From Agrococcus sp. KRD186 (GTDB lineage Bacteria > Actinomycetota > Actinomycetes > Actinomycetales > Microbacteriaceae), in NCBI RefSeq assembly GCF_017168255.1, contig NZ_JABFAP010000001.1:2660449-2724448 (forward strand): a stretch of 64,000 nucleotides of DNA, read 5' to 3'. The position numbers and the translations under genes were made by a program. The notes beneath the pieces were generated by a model. The model worked only from the letters and a program-made list of their open reading frames with translations, was not told the DNA's origin and ran no database searches. This document shows, one piece after another, positions 8,416 through 16,873 of this stretch (its first letter is position 1; each line of letters opens with the position of its first letter).

Positions 8416-8981
8416 TGGCTGTCGACCGGGCGCGTGTCGAGGCCGCCGTGCGCGAGCTGCTCGTGGCGATCGGGGACGACCCAGGGCGTGCCGGCCTGCT
8501 CGACACGCCTCGCCGCGTCGCCACCGCCTACACCGAGTACTTCGCCGGCGTCGGCGCCGACCCCACCGAGCAGCTCGACACCCTCGGCCTCGAGGGCGAG
8601 ACGGGCGAGATGGTGCTGCTGCGCGACATCGAGTTCCGCTCGATGTGCGAGCACCACCTGCTGCCCTTCACGGGTGTCGCGCACATCGCCTACCTGCCCG
8701 GCGATCGCATCACGGGCCTGGGCCGCATCCCCGCCGTGGTCGACGTCATCGCCTCCCGCCCGCAGATCCAGGAGCGCCTCACCGACGAGATCGCCGACGC
8801 CCTCGACGCGGGCCTCGAGCCGCGCGGCGTGCTCGTCGTGATCGAGGCGGCACACGGATGCGTGCAGGCACGCGGTGCGCGCCAGGCCGGTTCCACGACG
8901 GTGACGGTGGCGAGCCGCGGCAAGCTGGCGGAGCCGATCGAGCGTGCCGAGATCATGGCGCTGATCGGGGAGCGGAGGTAG
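8415..8981 (+). CDS. folE: GTP cyclohydrolase I
   Basis: First step of folate synthesis, GTP to dihydroneopterin triphosphate and formate. The 188-residue length is typical of type IA enzymes. The family segments are FRSMCEHHLLPFTG (with zinc ligands C and H), GLGRIPAVVD, and the third zinc ligand in EAAHGCVQARG. The ATG overlaps the ftsH stop by one base. GGAGG inside the last codons serves the next gene, folP, so ftsH-folE-folPB-folK is a tightly coupled operon. Confidence 0.96.
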   Translation: MAVDRARVEAAVRELLVAIGDDPGRAGLLDTPRRVATAYTEYFAGVGADPTEQLDTLGLEGETGEMVLLRDIEFRSMCEHHLLPFTGVAHIAYLPGDRITGLGRIPAVVDVIASRPQIQERLTDEIADALDAGLEPRGVLVVIEAAHGCVQARGARQAGSTTVTVASRGKLAEPIERAEIMALIGERR

Positions 8982-8983
8982 CG

Positions 8984-10231
8984 GTGCAGCAGCTGCCAGA
9001 GGTGTGGGGCATCCTCAACGTCACGCCCGACTCGTTCAGCGACGGCGGCCGCTACGTGGACGCGGGCGCCGCGATCGCGCACGCGCGGCGCCTGCGCGCG
9101 CAGGGCGCCGGCGTGATCGACGTGGGCGGCGAGTCGACGCGCCCCGGTGCCGACCCGATCGACCCCGCAGAGGAGCGCGCGCGCATCCTGCCGGTGGTGA
9201 CCGAGCTCGTGCGCGAGGGGATCCGCGTCTCGGTCGACACCATCCACGCCTCCACCGCCGAGGCGGTGATGGCCGCGGGCGCCGAGATCGTCAACGACGT
9301 CACCGCCGGCCTGCACGACGAGGCGATGCTGCGCACGGTCGCGGCCGGCGGCGCGCGCATCGTGCTGATGCACTCGCGCGGCATCGACGTGACGGTCGAC
9401 ACCGACTACGACGATGTCGTCGCCGAGGTGGAGGCCCACCTGCAGGAGCGGCTGGCGGCGGCGGAGGCGGCCGGCATCCCGCGCTCGCGCGTCATCCTCG
9501 ACCCGGGTTTCGGCTTCTCGAAGCAGCCGGGCGACAACTGGCGCTTGCTGGCCGAGCTGCCCCGCTTCACCCGCATCGGCCCGCCGCTGCTGGTCGGCAC
9601 CAGCCGCAAGCGCTTCCTGGGCGAGCTGGTGCCCGACGGGGCGCCCTCGGAGGAGCGCGACGCCGCGACCGCCGCGACCTCGCTGCTCGCCGCCCAGCGC
9701 GGCGCGACCGCCGTGCGGGTGCACGACGTCGCCTCGACCGTCGCCTCGCTGCGCGCGCTGGGCGCGATGCACCACGCCGAGCGGCTGCCTGCCGCTGCGG
9801 CGCACGGAGCCGACGGCTGGTCGATCGACCTCGCCACCGGCGCGATGCTCGAGCCGCCGCAGCTGCACGGCAGCATCGAGCTGCGCGGCGTGCGCGGCTT
9901 CGGCCACCACGGCGTGCTGCCCGAGGAGCGCCGCGACGGCCAGGAGTTCGTGGTCGACGCGCACCTCTCGGTCGACCTGCACGACGCGGTCACGAGCGAC
10001 GACGTCGCCGACACCGTGCACTACGGCGAGCTCGCCGAGCAGCTGGTCGCGGCGATCGAGCGCGACCCCGTCGACCTGATCGAGACGCTCGCCGACCGCC
10101 TTGCGGGCGTGTGTCTCGCGCACCCTCGCGTCGAGCACGCATCCGTCACCGTGCACAAGCCCTCGGCACCCATCGCCGTGCCCTTCGGCGACGTCGCCGT
10201 CACGGTGCACCGCGGGCGGGAGCGCCCGTGA
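8984..10231 (+). CDS. folP: Dihydropteroate synthase fused to dihydroneopterin aldolase
   Basis: One continuous frame of 415 residues carries two folate enzymes. Residues 1-~270 are dihydropteroate synthase (GILNVTPDSFSDGG, GGESTRPGA, EIVNDVTAG, LDPGFGFSK, LVGTSRKRF), which joins p-aminobenzoate to the pterin and is the sulfonamide target. From about residue 293 a dihydroneopterin aldolase domain follows (LRGVRGFGHHGVLPEER, VHYGELAE, HKPSAPI). Between them is a ~20-residue Ala/Asp/Gly linker with no stop. GTG at 8984 is preceded by GGAGG that overlaps the folE end. The 3' end overlaps the folK start. FolB is more often separate or fused to FolK, so this order of fusion is notable. Confidence 0.93.
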   Translation: MQQLPEVWGILNVTPDSFSDGGRYVDAGAAIAHARRLRAQGAGVIDVGGESTRPGADPIDPAEERARILPVVTELVREGIRVSVDTIHASTAEAVMAAGAEIVNDVTAGLHDEAMLRTVAAGGARIVLMHSRGIDVTVDTDYDDVVAEVEAHLQERLAAAEAAGIPRSRVILDPGFGFSKQPGDNWRLLAELPRFTRIGPPLLVGTSRKRFLGELVPDGAPSEERDAATAATSLLAAQRGATAVRVHDVASTVASLRALGAMHHAERLPAAAAHGADGWSIDLATGAMLEPPQLHGSIELRGVRGFGHHGVLPEERRDGQEFVVDAHLSVDLHDAVTSDDVADTVHYGELAEQLVAAIERDPVDLIETLADRLAGVCLAHPRVEHASVTVHKPSAPIAVPFGDVAVTVHRGRERP

Positions 10232-10728
10232 GGCTCACCGCCGAGCGCCGCGCCGTGCTCTCGCTCGGCGCCAACCTGGGCGATCGCGTCGCCACCATCG
10301 ACGCCGCCGTGCGCGCCATCGACACGATCGACGGCATCCGCGTGCTGCAGCGCTCGAGCGCCTGGGAGTCGCCCTCCTGGCACCCCGACGGCGAGGGGCT
10401 CACGCCCGACTACGTCAACATCGCCGTGCTGGTCGGCACGACGATGGAGCCGATCGACCTGCTCGACGCGATGCAGGCGGTCGAGGATGCGCTGGGACGC
10501 GAGCGCACCGAGCGCTGGGGACCGCGCACGATCGACATCGACATCGTCACCGTCGGCGGCATCGAGCACGCCGAGGACCGGCTGGTGCTGCCGCACCCGC
10601 GCGCGCACCAGCGGCAGTTCGTGCTGCAGCCGTGGCTGGAGATCGAGCCGCACGCCGAGCTGCCAGGGCACGGCCCGATCGCCGAGCTCGCCGACTATGC
10701 CGACGGCGACGCGTGGAGGCTGGAGTGA
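10228..10728 (+). CDS. folK: HPPK, 6-hydroxymethyl-dihydropterin pyrophosphokinase
   Basis: Activates hydroxymethyl-dihydropterin with pyrophosphate from ATP, supplying the FolP domain encoded just upstream. The 166-residue protein shows LSLGANLGDR at the N-terminus and the ATP/metal motif RWGPRTIDIDIVTVGG, followed by LVLPHPRAHQRQFVLQP. Starts with GTG at 10228 overlapping the stop of the upstream fusion (GTGA); its own stop overlaps the GTG of the DUF3180 gene. Confidence 0.95.
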   Translation: MRLTAERRAVLSLGANLGDRVATIDAAVRAIDTIDGIRVLQRSSAWESPSWHPDGEGLTPDYVNIAVLVGTTMEPIDLLDAMQAVEDALGRERTERWGPRTIDIDIVTVGGIEHAEDRLVLPHPRAHQRQFVLQPWLEIEPHAELPGHGPIAELADYADGDAWRLE

Positions 10729-11192
10729 ACCGCACCCGGCCCGCGCCGATCGTGCTCACCGTGGTGATCGCGGCCGTGCTCACCTGGCTGTTCGAGACCA
10801 TGCTGGTGATGAGCGGCAGGCCCGCGCTCGTGCTGCCCTTCACGCTCGGCGTCGCGCTGGCGCTGATGGGCGCGATCCTGCTGCTGGCGGCGTGGCCGGT
10901 GCGGCAGGCGGCGCAGGGCAAGCGGCGCATCGGCTACCGCCACGCGACCTCGGTGCTCGGCTTCGCGAAGGCCTCGTCGCTCGTCGGCGCGATGCTGGGC
11001 GGTGCTGCGCTCGGCGCGCTCGTGTTCTTCACCACGCGCGCCGTCGTGGTCGGCGACGCGGTGGTCACGGTCGCCGTGGTCGCCGCTGGCGGGCTCGTGC
11101 AGCTCGGGGCCGGCCTGCTGGCCGAGCACTGGTGCGTGCTGCCGCCCGACGACGATGACGAGGCGACCGCGGCCGCAGGCAGCGCCGCGTAG
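10725..11192 (+). CDS. DUF3180 family membrane protein
   Basis: A 155-residue protein with four probable membrane helices (about residues 9-30, 36-57, 83-105 and 110-132) and an acidic C-terminus. It matches the DUF3180 family, which in Actinobacteria lies directly behind folK; no function is known. The GTG start at 10725 overlaps the folK stop, so it is the last gene of the folate operon. A 33-base GC-rich gap without a clear hairpin separates it from the convergent LCP gene. Confidence 0.8.
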   Translation: MNRTRPAPIVLTVVIAAVLTWLFETMLVMSGRPALVLPFTLGVALALMGAILLLAAWPVRQAAQGKRRIGYRHATSVLGFAKASSLVGAMLGGAALGALVFFTTRAVVVGDAVVTVAVVAAGGLVQLGAGLLAEHWCVLPPDDDDEATAAAGSAA

Positions 11193-11225
11193 CCGCGCCG
11201 CGCATCCGCCCCCCTGCCCGGCGGG

Positions 11226-12215
11226 CTACTGCTCGGCCGGTGGCGTGAAATCGGTCATCGACTCCTGGTCGAAGGCCTCCTGCACCTGCGCGAGCCCCTC
11301 CTCGTTGACGTAGACGACCGACTCCGAGCCCTCCATCCCGGTGCCGAGCGTCGGCATCGTGAAGGTCTGGATCCGGGAGTTGTCGATGCCGGCCAGCTGC
11401 GGTGCGAGCGAGACCACGGTGCCCAGGTCGAAGGTGTCGGTGGTCGCCATGTAGGGCGATACGGTCGCGAAGATGTCGGCCGCCCGATTCGGGTTCGTCA
11501 GGTTCTCGCGCGTCATCAGCTGCGACATCATGCCGCGCAGGAACGCGCGCTGGTTGGTGACGCGCTGGTAGTCGCCGTCGCTGAAGGGATAGCGGGCGCG
11601 CACGTAGATGAGCGCCTCCTCGCCCTGCAGCGTGATCTCGCCCTGCGGGAAGTCGTAGCCGCCGGTCGAGAAGGCCATCTCGTTGTCGACGGTCACGCCG
11701 CCGAGCGCCTCGGTGAGCCCCTCGAAGCCGTCGAAGTCGATGATCGCGACGTGGTCGATGCGCTGGTCGATGAGCTCCTCGACCGTCTGCACCATCAGCG
11801 GCACGCCGCCGTAGGCGAGCGCCGAGTTCACCTTGGAGACACCCTGCCCGGGGATCTCGACCCACGAGTCGCGCATGATCGACATGATCTGCACCGTCTC
11901 GCGATCCGGCGGGATGTGCGCGACCAGGATGGTGTCGGCGCGGTCGCCGAGGCCGGTCAGCAGCGAGCCGTCCTCCGCGCGCGAGTCGCTGCCCAGCAGC
12001 AGCACGTTCACCGGCTGCGACGGCCCCTCGTCGGCCTCCGGCCGCAGCGACTCCTCGGGGAAGGCGGTCTCGATGGTCTCGACCTGCTGCACCGAGGGAT
12101 TGATGCGCAGGAAGTACCAGCCGATCACGGCCAGCAGCGCCAGCACGATCACGCCGACGATGCTCACGGCGACCCAGCGGCCGACGTGCTTCTGCTTCTT
12201 GGTCTCTGCCGTCAC
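11226..12215 (-). CDS. LytR-CpsA-Psr (LCP) family cell-wall glycopolymer ligase
   Basis: LCP enzymes transfer teichoic-acid-like or arabinogalactan-type polymers from a lipid carrier to peptidoglycan. The 329-residue protein has a short cytoplasmic Lys-rich start, one membrane helix (about 14-36) and the LCP domain outside, with VNVLLLGSDSR, RADTILVAHIPPD, IMSIMRDSW, the VNSALAYGG segment and RARYPFSDGDYQR. There is no extra LytR C-terminal domain. The GTG start at 12215 is 6 bases from a GATACT box, so leaderless initiation is likely. It faces the divergent bPH2 operon across 136 bases. Confidence 0.9.
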   Translation of the reverse strand: MTAETKKQKHVGRWVAVSIVGVIVLALLAVIGWYFLRINPSVQQVETIETAFPEESLRPEADEGPSQPVNVLLLGSDSRAEDGSLLTGLGDRADTILVAHIPPDRETVQIMSIMRDSWVEIPGQGVSKVNSALAYGGVPLMVQTVEELIDQRIDHVAIIDFDGFEGLTEALGGVTVDNEMAFSTGGYDFPQGEITLQGEEALIYVRARYPFSDGDYQRVTNQRAFLRGMMSQLMTRENLTNPNRAADIFATVSPYMATTDTFDLGTVVSLAPQLAGIDNSRIQTFTMPTLGTGMEGSESVVYVNEEGLAQVQEAFDQESMTDFTPPAEQ

Positions 12216-12255
12216 CGAGGCAGTATCGCAGAACCGGCATTCAGTCGCCTCGCAC

Positions 12256-12351
12256 TAGCCTGGATGCGACCGCGGTCGGGCAGCGGAGTTCGACTCGGCG
12301 AGCGACCGAGCATGCCCCGACCGCACCAGCCCGACCGCACGAGGAGGAACC
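12256..12351 (+). promoter_or_regulatory. Promoter and structured 5' leader of the bPH2 operon
   Basis: TAGCCT at 12256-12261 is a good -10 box, giving a leader of about 84 bases. The leader holds a stem of GCGGTCGGG with CCCGACCGC and an inner CTCGG/CCGAG hairpin, ending in GAGGAGG before the GTG. The fold resembles no known riboswitch. Confidence 0.35.
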
Positions 12352-12846
12352 GTGGCAGAGCGCATCGACGTCACCGGCGCATGGCAGCGCATCAGCATGC
12401 GGTACGCGAGCGTCGAAGCGGTGAGCACCGTGATCTGGTGGCTGATCGTCGGCGTCGCCGCGACCGTGCCGATCTGGATCGTCAACGATGGCGACATGCC
12501 CTGGTGGGGCTGGCTGCCGCTGGCAGCGGCGATCCTGCTGATCGTGATCGGCGTGGTCTTCTCCGTCCTGCGCACCCGCACGATCGGCTACCTGCAGCGC
12601 GACGACGACCTGCTCGTGCGGCGCGGCATGCTGTTCCGCCGCTTCGTCGCGGTGCCGTACGGCCGCATGCAGGTGGTCGACATCACTCAGGGGCCGGTCG
12701 AGCGGATGTTCGGGCTCAAGTCGCTCAAGTTCGTCACGGCGGCCGCGACCAGCGCGATCACCATCCCCGGGATGCCCGGCGACACGGCCGAGCAGCTGCG
12801 CGATCACCTGGTCGCCGTCTCCGAATCGCGACGAGCCGGCCTGTGA
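12352..12846 (+). CDS. bPH2-domain membrane protein (YdbS-like)
   Basis: A 164-residue protein with two membrane helices (about residues 24-43 and 50-72) followed by one bacterial PH domain of the PF03703 type (TIGYLQRDDDLLVRRGMLFRR, then VPYGRMQVVDITQGPVERMFGL). The YdbS/YdbT pair is widespread in Firmicutes and Actinobacteria; its exact role is not known, though Bacillus members affect resistance to bacteriocins. GTG at 12352 has a strong GAGGAGG 5 bases before it. The stop overlaps the GTG of the larger partner, so the two are made together. Confidence 0.85.
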   Translation: MAERIDVTGAWQRISMRYASVEAVSTVIWWLIVGVAATVPIWIVNDGDMPWWGWLPLAAAILLIVIGVVFSVLRTRTIGYLQRDDDLLVRRGMLFRRFVAVPYGRMQVVDITQGPVERMFGLKSLKFVTAAATSAITIPGMPGDTAEQLRDHLVAVSESRRAGL

Positions 12847-14771
12847 CCGACCCGCGCCATCCCCAGGGGCCGCCCCCGGGCGGGCCCTGGCAGGGCATGC
12901 CGCCGCAGGGCATGTCGCCGCAGGGCACGCCGCCGCAGCCGAGCCAGCCGCAGGATGCCCGTGCGAAGGCGGCCGAGCTCGTCGACGGCGAGTGGCACCA
13001 GCTCCACCCCGCCTCGCCGCTGCTGCGCGGCGGGCTGGCGCTGATCATCTTCGTCGGCATCCTGTTCTCGGTGTTCCGCGACCGCCTGATCGTGCTGTTC
13101 GTGCCGGATGAGTTCGGCAGCGACTTCGACGAGGACCCGTTCAGCGACTTCATCGTCACCCAGCTGCTGTGGGTCATCCTCGGCATGATCGGCCTCGTCC
13201 TGCTGCTGATGCTGCTGTTCTGGATCGGCTGGCGCGTGCACCGCTTCCGCATCACCGGCGACGCGGTCGAGGTGCAGCAGGGCATCTTCGTCAAGAAGCA
13301 CCGCCGCGCGCCGCTCGCACGCATCCAGGGCATCAACATCCAGAAGCCGTGGTTCGCGCGCCTGCTGGGCGCCTGCAAGTTCGAGATCCAGCAGGCCGGC
13401 AACGACTCCAACGTCGACCTGAACTACCTGAGCTCCTCGGTCGCGGATGCGCTGCGGTACGAGATCCTCAACCGCGCGTCGGGGCGCTCAACGGCCGATG
13501 CGCAGCGCCTCGCCGCCGAGCGGCAGACGGCCGCAGGTGGCGTCGTCAACGAGTTCCTGCACCCCGACGCCGAGCTCTCGCGGGTCGCGCCCGGCTCCCT
13601 GGTGCGCATCCCCGTCGGCCGCATCATCGCCTCCTCCGTGCTCGACGGCTGGATCGTCTGGGCGGTGCTCTACCTGGTCGGCACGCTGGTGGTGACGTTC
13701 GTCTTCCAGCAGTGGTGGGTGCTGTTCTCGATGGTGCCCGCAGCGATCGCGTTCTTCGCCGCCGGCATGCGCTCGCTGGGCGCGAAGCTGCGCTACTCGA
13801 TCGCGGCCACACCCGATGGCATCCGGCTCGCCTACGGCCTCGCATCCACCACCACCGAGATCCTGCCGCCGGGCCGCATCTTCGCGCTGCAGGTCAAGCA
13901 GCCGCTGCTCTGGCGGCCGTTCGGCTGGTGGCAGGTGACGTTCACGCGCGCCGGCAAGACGTCGAGCGACGGATCAGGCTCGAGCGGCCAGAGCCAGCAG
14001 ATGGCGAACTTCCTGCTGCCGGTCGGCGACCTGCGCGATGTGCGCACGGTGATCGGGCTCCTGCTGCCCGAGCTCGCGCACTCGCCGCTGGTCGACCAGG
14101 GCCTGTTCGGGCAGGCGCCCGACGCCTACGTCGTCAGCCCGCCGCGTGCTCGCGCCTTCCGCTGGTTCAGCGTGCGCCGCAATGGCTTCCACGTGCACCC
14201 CGCGGCCTTCCTGCTGCGGCACGGCCGCATCTGGCGATCGCTGCAGCTGGTGCCGGGCGCCCGCGTGCAGTCCGTCGCGATGCAGCAGGGCCCGATCTAC
14301 GGGCTGGCCCGGCTCGCCCGCGTGCAGTTCCACGTGCCGGGGTCGGTGCTCTCGCCCTCGATCGGCGCGCTCGACCAGCAGGATGCCGCGACGCTCTTCG
14401 AGCACGCGATGCGCACCGTGAAGGTCGCCATCGACACGGATGCGTCGGAGTCGTGGGCAGCGTCACTGTCGCGCAACGCGGTGCTCGAGACCGCGCCCGC
14501 GGTGCAGGACGGGCTGATGCCGGCACCGCACCCCGGGCGGCCGCAGTGGCAGCAGGAGCCGCCGCAGTGGCAGCACGCGCCGCAGCACGCGCCGCAATTG
14601 CACCGGCCCGCCCCGCAGCCGCCGCAGCAATGGCAGCCGCCAGCACAGCCGCCGCAGCAGTGGCAGCCGCCAGCACAGCCGCCGCAGCAGTGGCAGCGAC
14701 CCGCGACCGACGCATCGTGGCAGCCGCCAGCAGCGGACGAGCGCTGGCAGCGGCCGCGCGACGAGCAGTGA
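12843..14771 (+). CDS. Multi-bPH2-domain membrane protein (YdbT-like)
   Basis: A 642-residue partner of the preceding gene. A Pro/Gln/Gly-rich cytoplasmic start (MPPQG repeats) leads to a membrane pair (about 65-85 and 105-130), a PH domain (VEVQQGIFVKKHRRAPLARIQGINIQ), a second membrane pair (about 270-310), and two further PH-like segments. The last ~90 residues are disordered and carry three copies of PPQQWQPPAQ. Translation is coupled to the upstream gene (GTGA overlap) and to the Rossmann protein downstream. Such Trp-bearing proline repeats are typical spacers or binding baits, but no partner is known. Confidence 0.85.
   Translation: MTDPRHPQGPPPGGPWQGMPPQGMSPQGTPPQPSQPQDARAKAAELVDGEWHQLHPASPLLRGGLALIIFVGILFSVFRDRLIVLFVPDEFGSDFDEDPFSDFIVTQLLWVILGMIGLVLLLMLLFWIGWRVHRFRITGDAVEVQQGIFVKKHRRAPLARIQGINIQKPWFARLLGACKFEIQQAGNDSNVDLNYLSSSVADALRYEILNRASGRSTADAQRLAAERQTAAGGVVNEFLHPDAELSRVAPGSLVRIPVGRIIASSVLDGWIVWAVLYLVGTLVVTFVFQQWWVLFSMVPAAIAFFAAGMRSLGAKLRYSIAATPDGIRLAYGLASTTTEILPPGRIFALQVKQPLLWRPFGWWQVTFTRAGKTSSDGSGSSGQSQQMANFLLPVGDLRDVRTVIGLLLPELAHSPLVDQGLFGQAPDAYVVSPPRARAFRWFSVRRNGFHVHPAAFLLRHGRIWRSLQLVPGARVQSVAMQQGPIYGLARLARVQFHVPGSVLSPSIGALDQQDAATLFEHAMRTVKVAIDTDASESWAASLSRNAVLETAPAVQDGLMPAPHPGRPQWQQEPPQWQHAPQHAPQLHRPAPQPPQQWQPPAQPPQQWQPPAQPPQQWQRPATDASWQPPAADERWQRPRDEQ
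14616..14700 (+). repeat. 30-base tandem repeat coding PPQQWQPPAQ
   Basis: Three near-identical in-frame copies of a 30-base unit lie inside the C-terminal tail of the YdbT-like gene, so copy-number change would lengthen or shorten the tail without a frameshift. Confidence 0.7.
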
Positions 14772-15463
14772 AGCCCGGCAGGCTCGGCGTCGGCATCATC
14801 GGCGCCGGCAGGGTCGGACCGGTGCTCGGCGCCGCGCTCGCGGGCGCCGGCCATGCGATCGTCGGCATCAACGCGACCGGCGCCGACGCGGTCGAGCGCG
14901 CGGAGGCCGTGCTGCCGGGCGTGCAGATCCTCGACGTGCCCACGCTCGTCGAGCGCAGCGAGCTCGTGCTGCTCACCGTGCCCACGGAGGAGCTGGCCGA
15001 GCTGGTCGCCGGCCTCGCGGCCACGGGCGCCTGGCAGCCCGGCCAGCTGGTCGTGCACACGGCCGCCGAGCACGGGATCGAGGTGCTGCGGCCGGCGTAC
15101 GAGCGCGGCGCCATCCCCATCGCCCTGCACCCGGCGATGACCTTCACCGGCACCACGCTCGACCTGAGCCGGCTGCTCGAGACGGTGGTCGCGGTCACCG
15201 CGCCCGGCCCGGTGCTGCCGATCGGCCAGGCGCTCGCCGTCGAGATGGGCGCTGAGCCGATGGTGGTCGACGAGGCCGACCGCCCGGCCTACGCGGAGGC
15301 GGTCGCGACGGCGCGCGACTTCGCAGACGGGATCGTCGCGCAGGCCATGCGGCAGCTGCATGAGATCGGCGTGGAGCGCCCCGCTCGCGTGCTCGGCGGC
15401 GTCGTGCGCTCCGCCGTGGAGATGGCGCTCGCGCGCTACCCGGATCCGCCGATCGAGCCCTGA
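14768..15463 (+). CDS. Rossmann-like / DUF2520 protein
   Basis: A 231-residue protein with an N-terminal dinucleotide fold (GIIGAGRVGPVLGAALAGAG at about residues 8-27) and a C-terminal helical DUF2520 domain (ALHPAMTFTGT, YAEAVATARDFAD). The family resembles ketopantoate reductase or pyrroline-carboxylate reductase, and in Actinobacteria it is usually found directly upstream of panC, which suggests a pantothenate role. Here panC lies 18 kb away, behind the nitrate/molybdenum block. GTG at 14768 overlaps the preceding stop. Confidence 0.82.
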   Translation: MKPGRLGVGIIGAGRVGPVLGAALAGAGHAIVGINATGADAVERAEAVLPGVQILDVPTLVERSELVLLTVPTEELAELVAGLAATGAWQPGQLVVHTAAEHGIEVLRPAYERGAIPIALHPAMTFTGTTLDLSRLLETVVAVTAPGPVLPIGQALAVEMGAEPMVVDEADRPAYAEAVATARDFADGIVAQAMRQLHEIGVERPARVLGGVVRSAVEMALARYPDPPIEP

Positions 15464-15473
15464 AGCGGCGCGC

Positions 15474-16553
15474 TCAGCCGCCGATCGCGTTCATGCCGCG
15501 CGCGGGCTGCAGGAACGACGGGTCATTGATCGCGTGGCCGGGCAGCTTGCCGGCGATGCACGAGCGCAGCACGTCGTCGACCGCGCCGTCCGTGCCGCCG
15601 CCGGCACCCTCGCGCAGCACCGGCAGCAGGTCGTACTCCTGGTTCGAGAACAGGCAGTTGCGGAACTGGCCGTCGGCGGTCAGCCGCATGCGGTCGCATG
15701 CGCCGCAGAACGGTGCGGTCACCGAGGCGATCACGCCGACCGTGTGCGGGCCGCCATCGATCTCCCAGCGCTCCGCCGGCGCCCCGCCGCGGCCCGGCAC
15801 CGGCGTGAGGGCGAAGCGCCGGCCGAGCGTGTCGAGCATCTCGTCGCGCGTGACCATCTGCGCGCGATCCCAGGTGTGCCCGGCGTCGAGCGGCATCTGC
15901 TCGATGAAGCGCATCTGCGCGTCGTGCGCCATCGCGAACTCGACCAGCTCGACCAGCTCGTCGTCGTTCACCCCGCGCATCGCCACCGCGTTGAGCTTCA
16001 GCGGCCGCAGCCCGGCCGCCTGCGCCGCGCGGATGCCGGCGAGCACGTCGTCGAGCCGATCACGGCGGGTGAGCTCGGCGAAGCGGTCGCGGCGCAGCGT
16101 GTCGATCGAGATGTTCAGCCGCGCGAGCCCCGCGTCGACGAGCTCTGGCAGCAGCTCCGGCAGACGGATGCCGTTGGTCGTCATCGCGAGCTCGACCGGC
16201 GTGCCGTCGGGGCCGCGCAGCGCCGCCAGGCGGCGCACGACGTCGACGATGTCCCGCCGCAGCAGCGGCTCGCCGCCCGTGAGCCGGAAGGTCGAGATGC
16301 CGGCCGCTGCGGCGACGCCGGCGATGCGCACGATCTCGTCGACCGTGAGGATGCTGGTGCGCGCGAGCCACTCGTTGCCCTGCTCCGGCATGCAGTAGGT
16401 GCAGCGCAGCGAGCAGCGGTCGGTGAGCGAGATGCGCAGGTCGCGATGCACGCGGCCGAAGCGGTCGACGAGCGGTCCGGATGCGATCCGGCTCGACTCC
16501 GCGGGGGCGGGCGGGCTCGCCAGCGCCACCGCCGTGCGGCTGCTGATCGTCAC
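15474..16553 (-). CDS. moaA: GTP 3',8-cyclase (molybdopterin step 1)
   Basis: Radical SAM enzyme that, with MoaC, makes cyclic pyranopterin monophosphate. The 359-residue protein has the SAM cluster motif CSLRCTYC near residue 45, the glycine-rich TGGEPLLR, the second cluster CGACDRMRLTADGQFRNC near the C-terminus, and the C-terminal GG needed for activity. GTG at 16553 has GGAG 5 bases upstream; GTG at 16568 with AGGGG 6 bases upstream is an equally possible start and adds 5 residues. It is read away from narGHJI and opens the molybdenum block. Confidence 0.93.
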   Translation of the reverse strand: MTISSRTAVALASPPAPAESSRIASGPLVDRFGRVHRDLRISLTDRCSLRCTYCMPEQGNEWLARTSILTVDEIVRIAGVAAAAGISTFRLTGGEPLLRRDIVDVVRRLAALRGPDGTPVELAMTTNGIRLPELLPELVDAGLARLNISIDTLRRDRFAELTRRDRLDDVLAGIRAAQAAGLRPLKLNAVAMRGVNDDELVELVEFAMAHDAQMRFIEQMPLDAGHTWDRAQMVTRDEMLDTLGRRFALTPVPGRGGAPAERWEIDGGPHTVGVIASVTAPFCGACDRMRLTADGQFRNCLFSNQEYDLLPVLREGAGGGTDGAVDDVLRSCIAGKLPGHAINDPSFLQPARGMNAIGG

Positions 16554-16564
16554 CGGCACTCCGG

Positions 16565-16600
16565 TCACACCGTGCCCCTCGCATCCATGCTCCGAGCGTA
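16565..16600 (-). promoter_or_regulatory. moaA -10 box and leaderless 7-codon upstream frame
   Basis: TACGCT (16600-16595, minus strand) is followed after 6 bases by ATG at 16588, the same geometry as the leaderless genes in this window. That ATG opens MDARGTV and stops at 16565, overlapping the moaA start region, so it could act as a leader peptide. Confidence 0.35.
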
Positions 16601-16873
16601 GCCCGGCCACCGCATCCGTGACCGGAAGTCTTCCTCGTTCTCTGCCCGACCCTTGCAAGCCCTGCTCGGTTCGGCCAGGCTGGAGCCAATTCGGCGATGG
16701 AGCGGAAGGGCAGCGATGCGGGCAGCGACGGAATCTCGGTTCACGGCGACCATGTCTGATTGGGACTCAGAGCGCGATGCGACGCGGGACACGCGCCTCG
16801 CCCTCTCGAGGCTGCGGATCGCCATCTGCTCGCGACGGCGGCGCGCAGCGCTGCACTGCACAGGAGCGACGTC
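16601..16873. other. Intergenic region between moaA and narG
   Basis: About 270 bases of divergent regulatory DNA. No FNR-type TTGAT-N4-ATCAA box, no convincing NarL heptamer pair and no recognised molybdenum-cofactor riboswitch was found by eye. AGGAG at 16863-16867 is the narG ribosome site. The narG promoter could not be placed with confidence. Confidence 0.4.

Noticed and set aside
16554-16873. Molybdenum-cofactor riboswitch or FNR/NarL sites between moaA and narG
   Set aside because: No matching consensus or extended stem structure could be found by eye on either strand.
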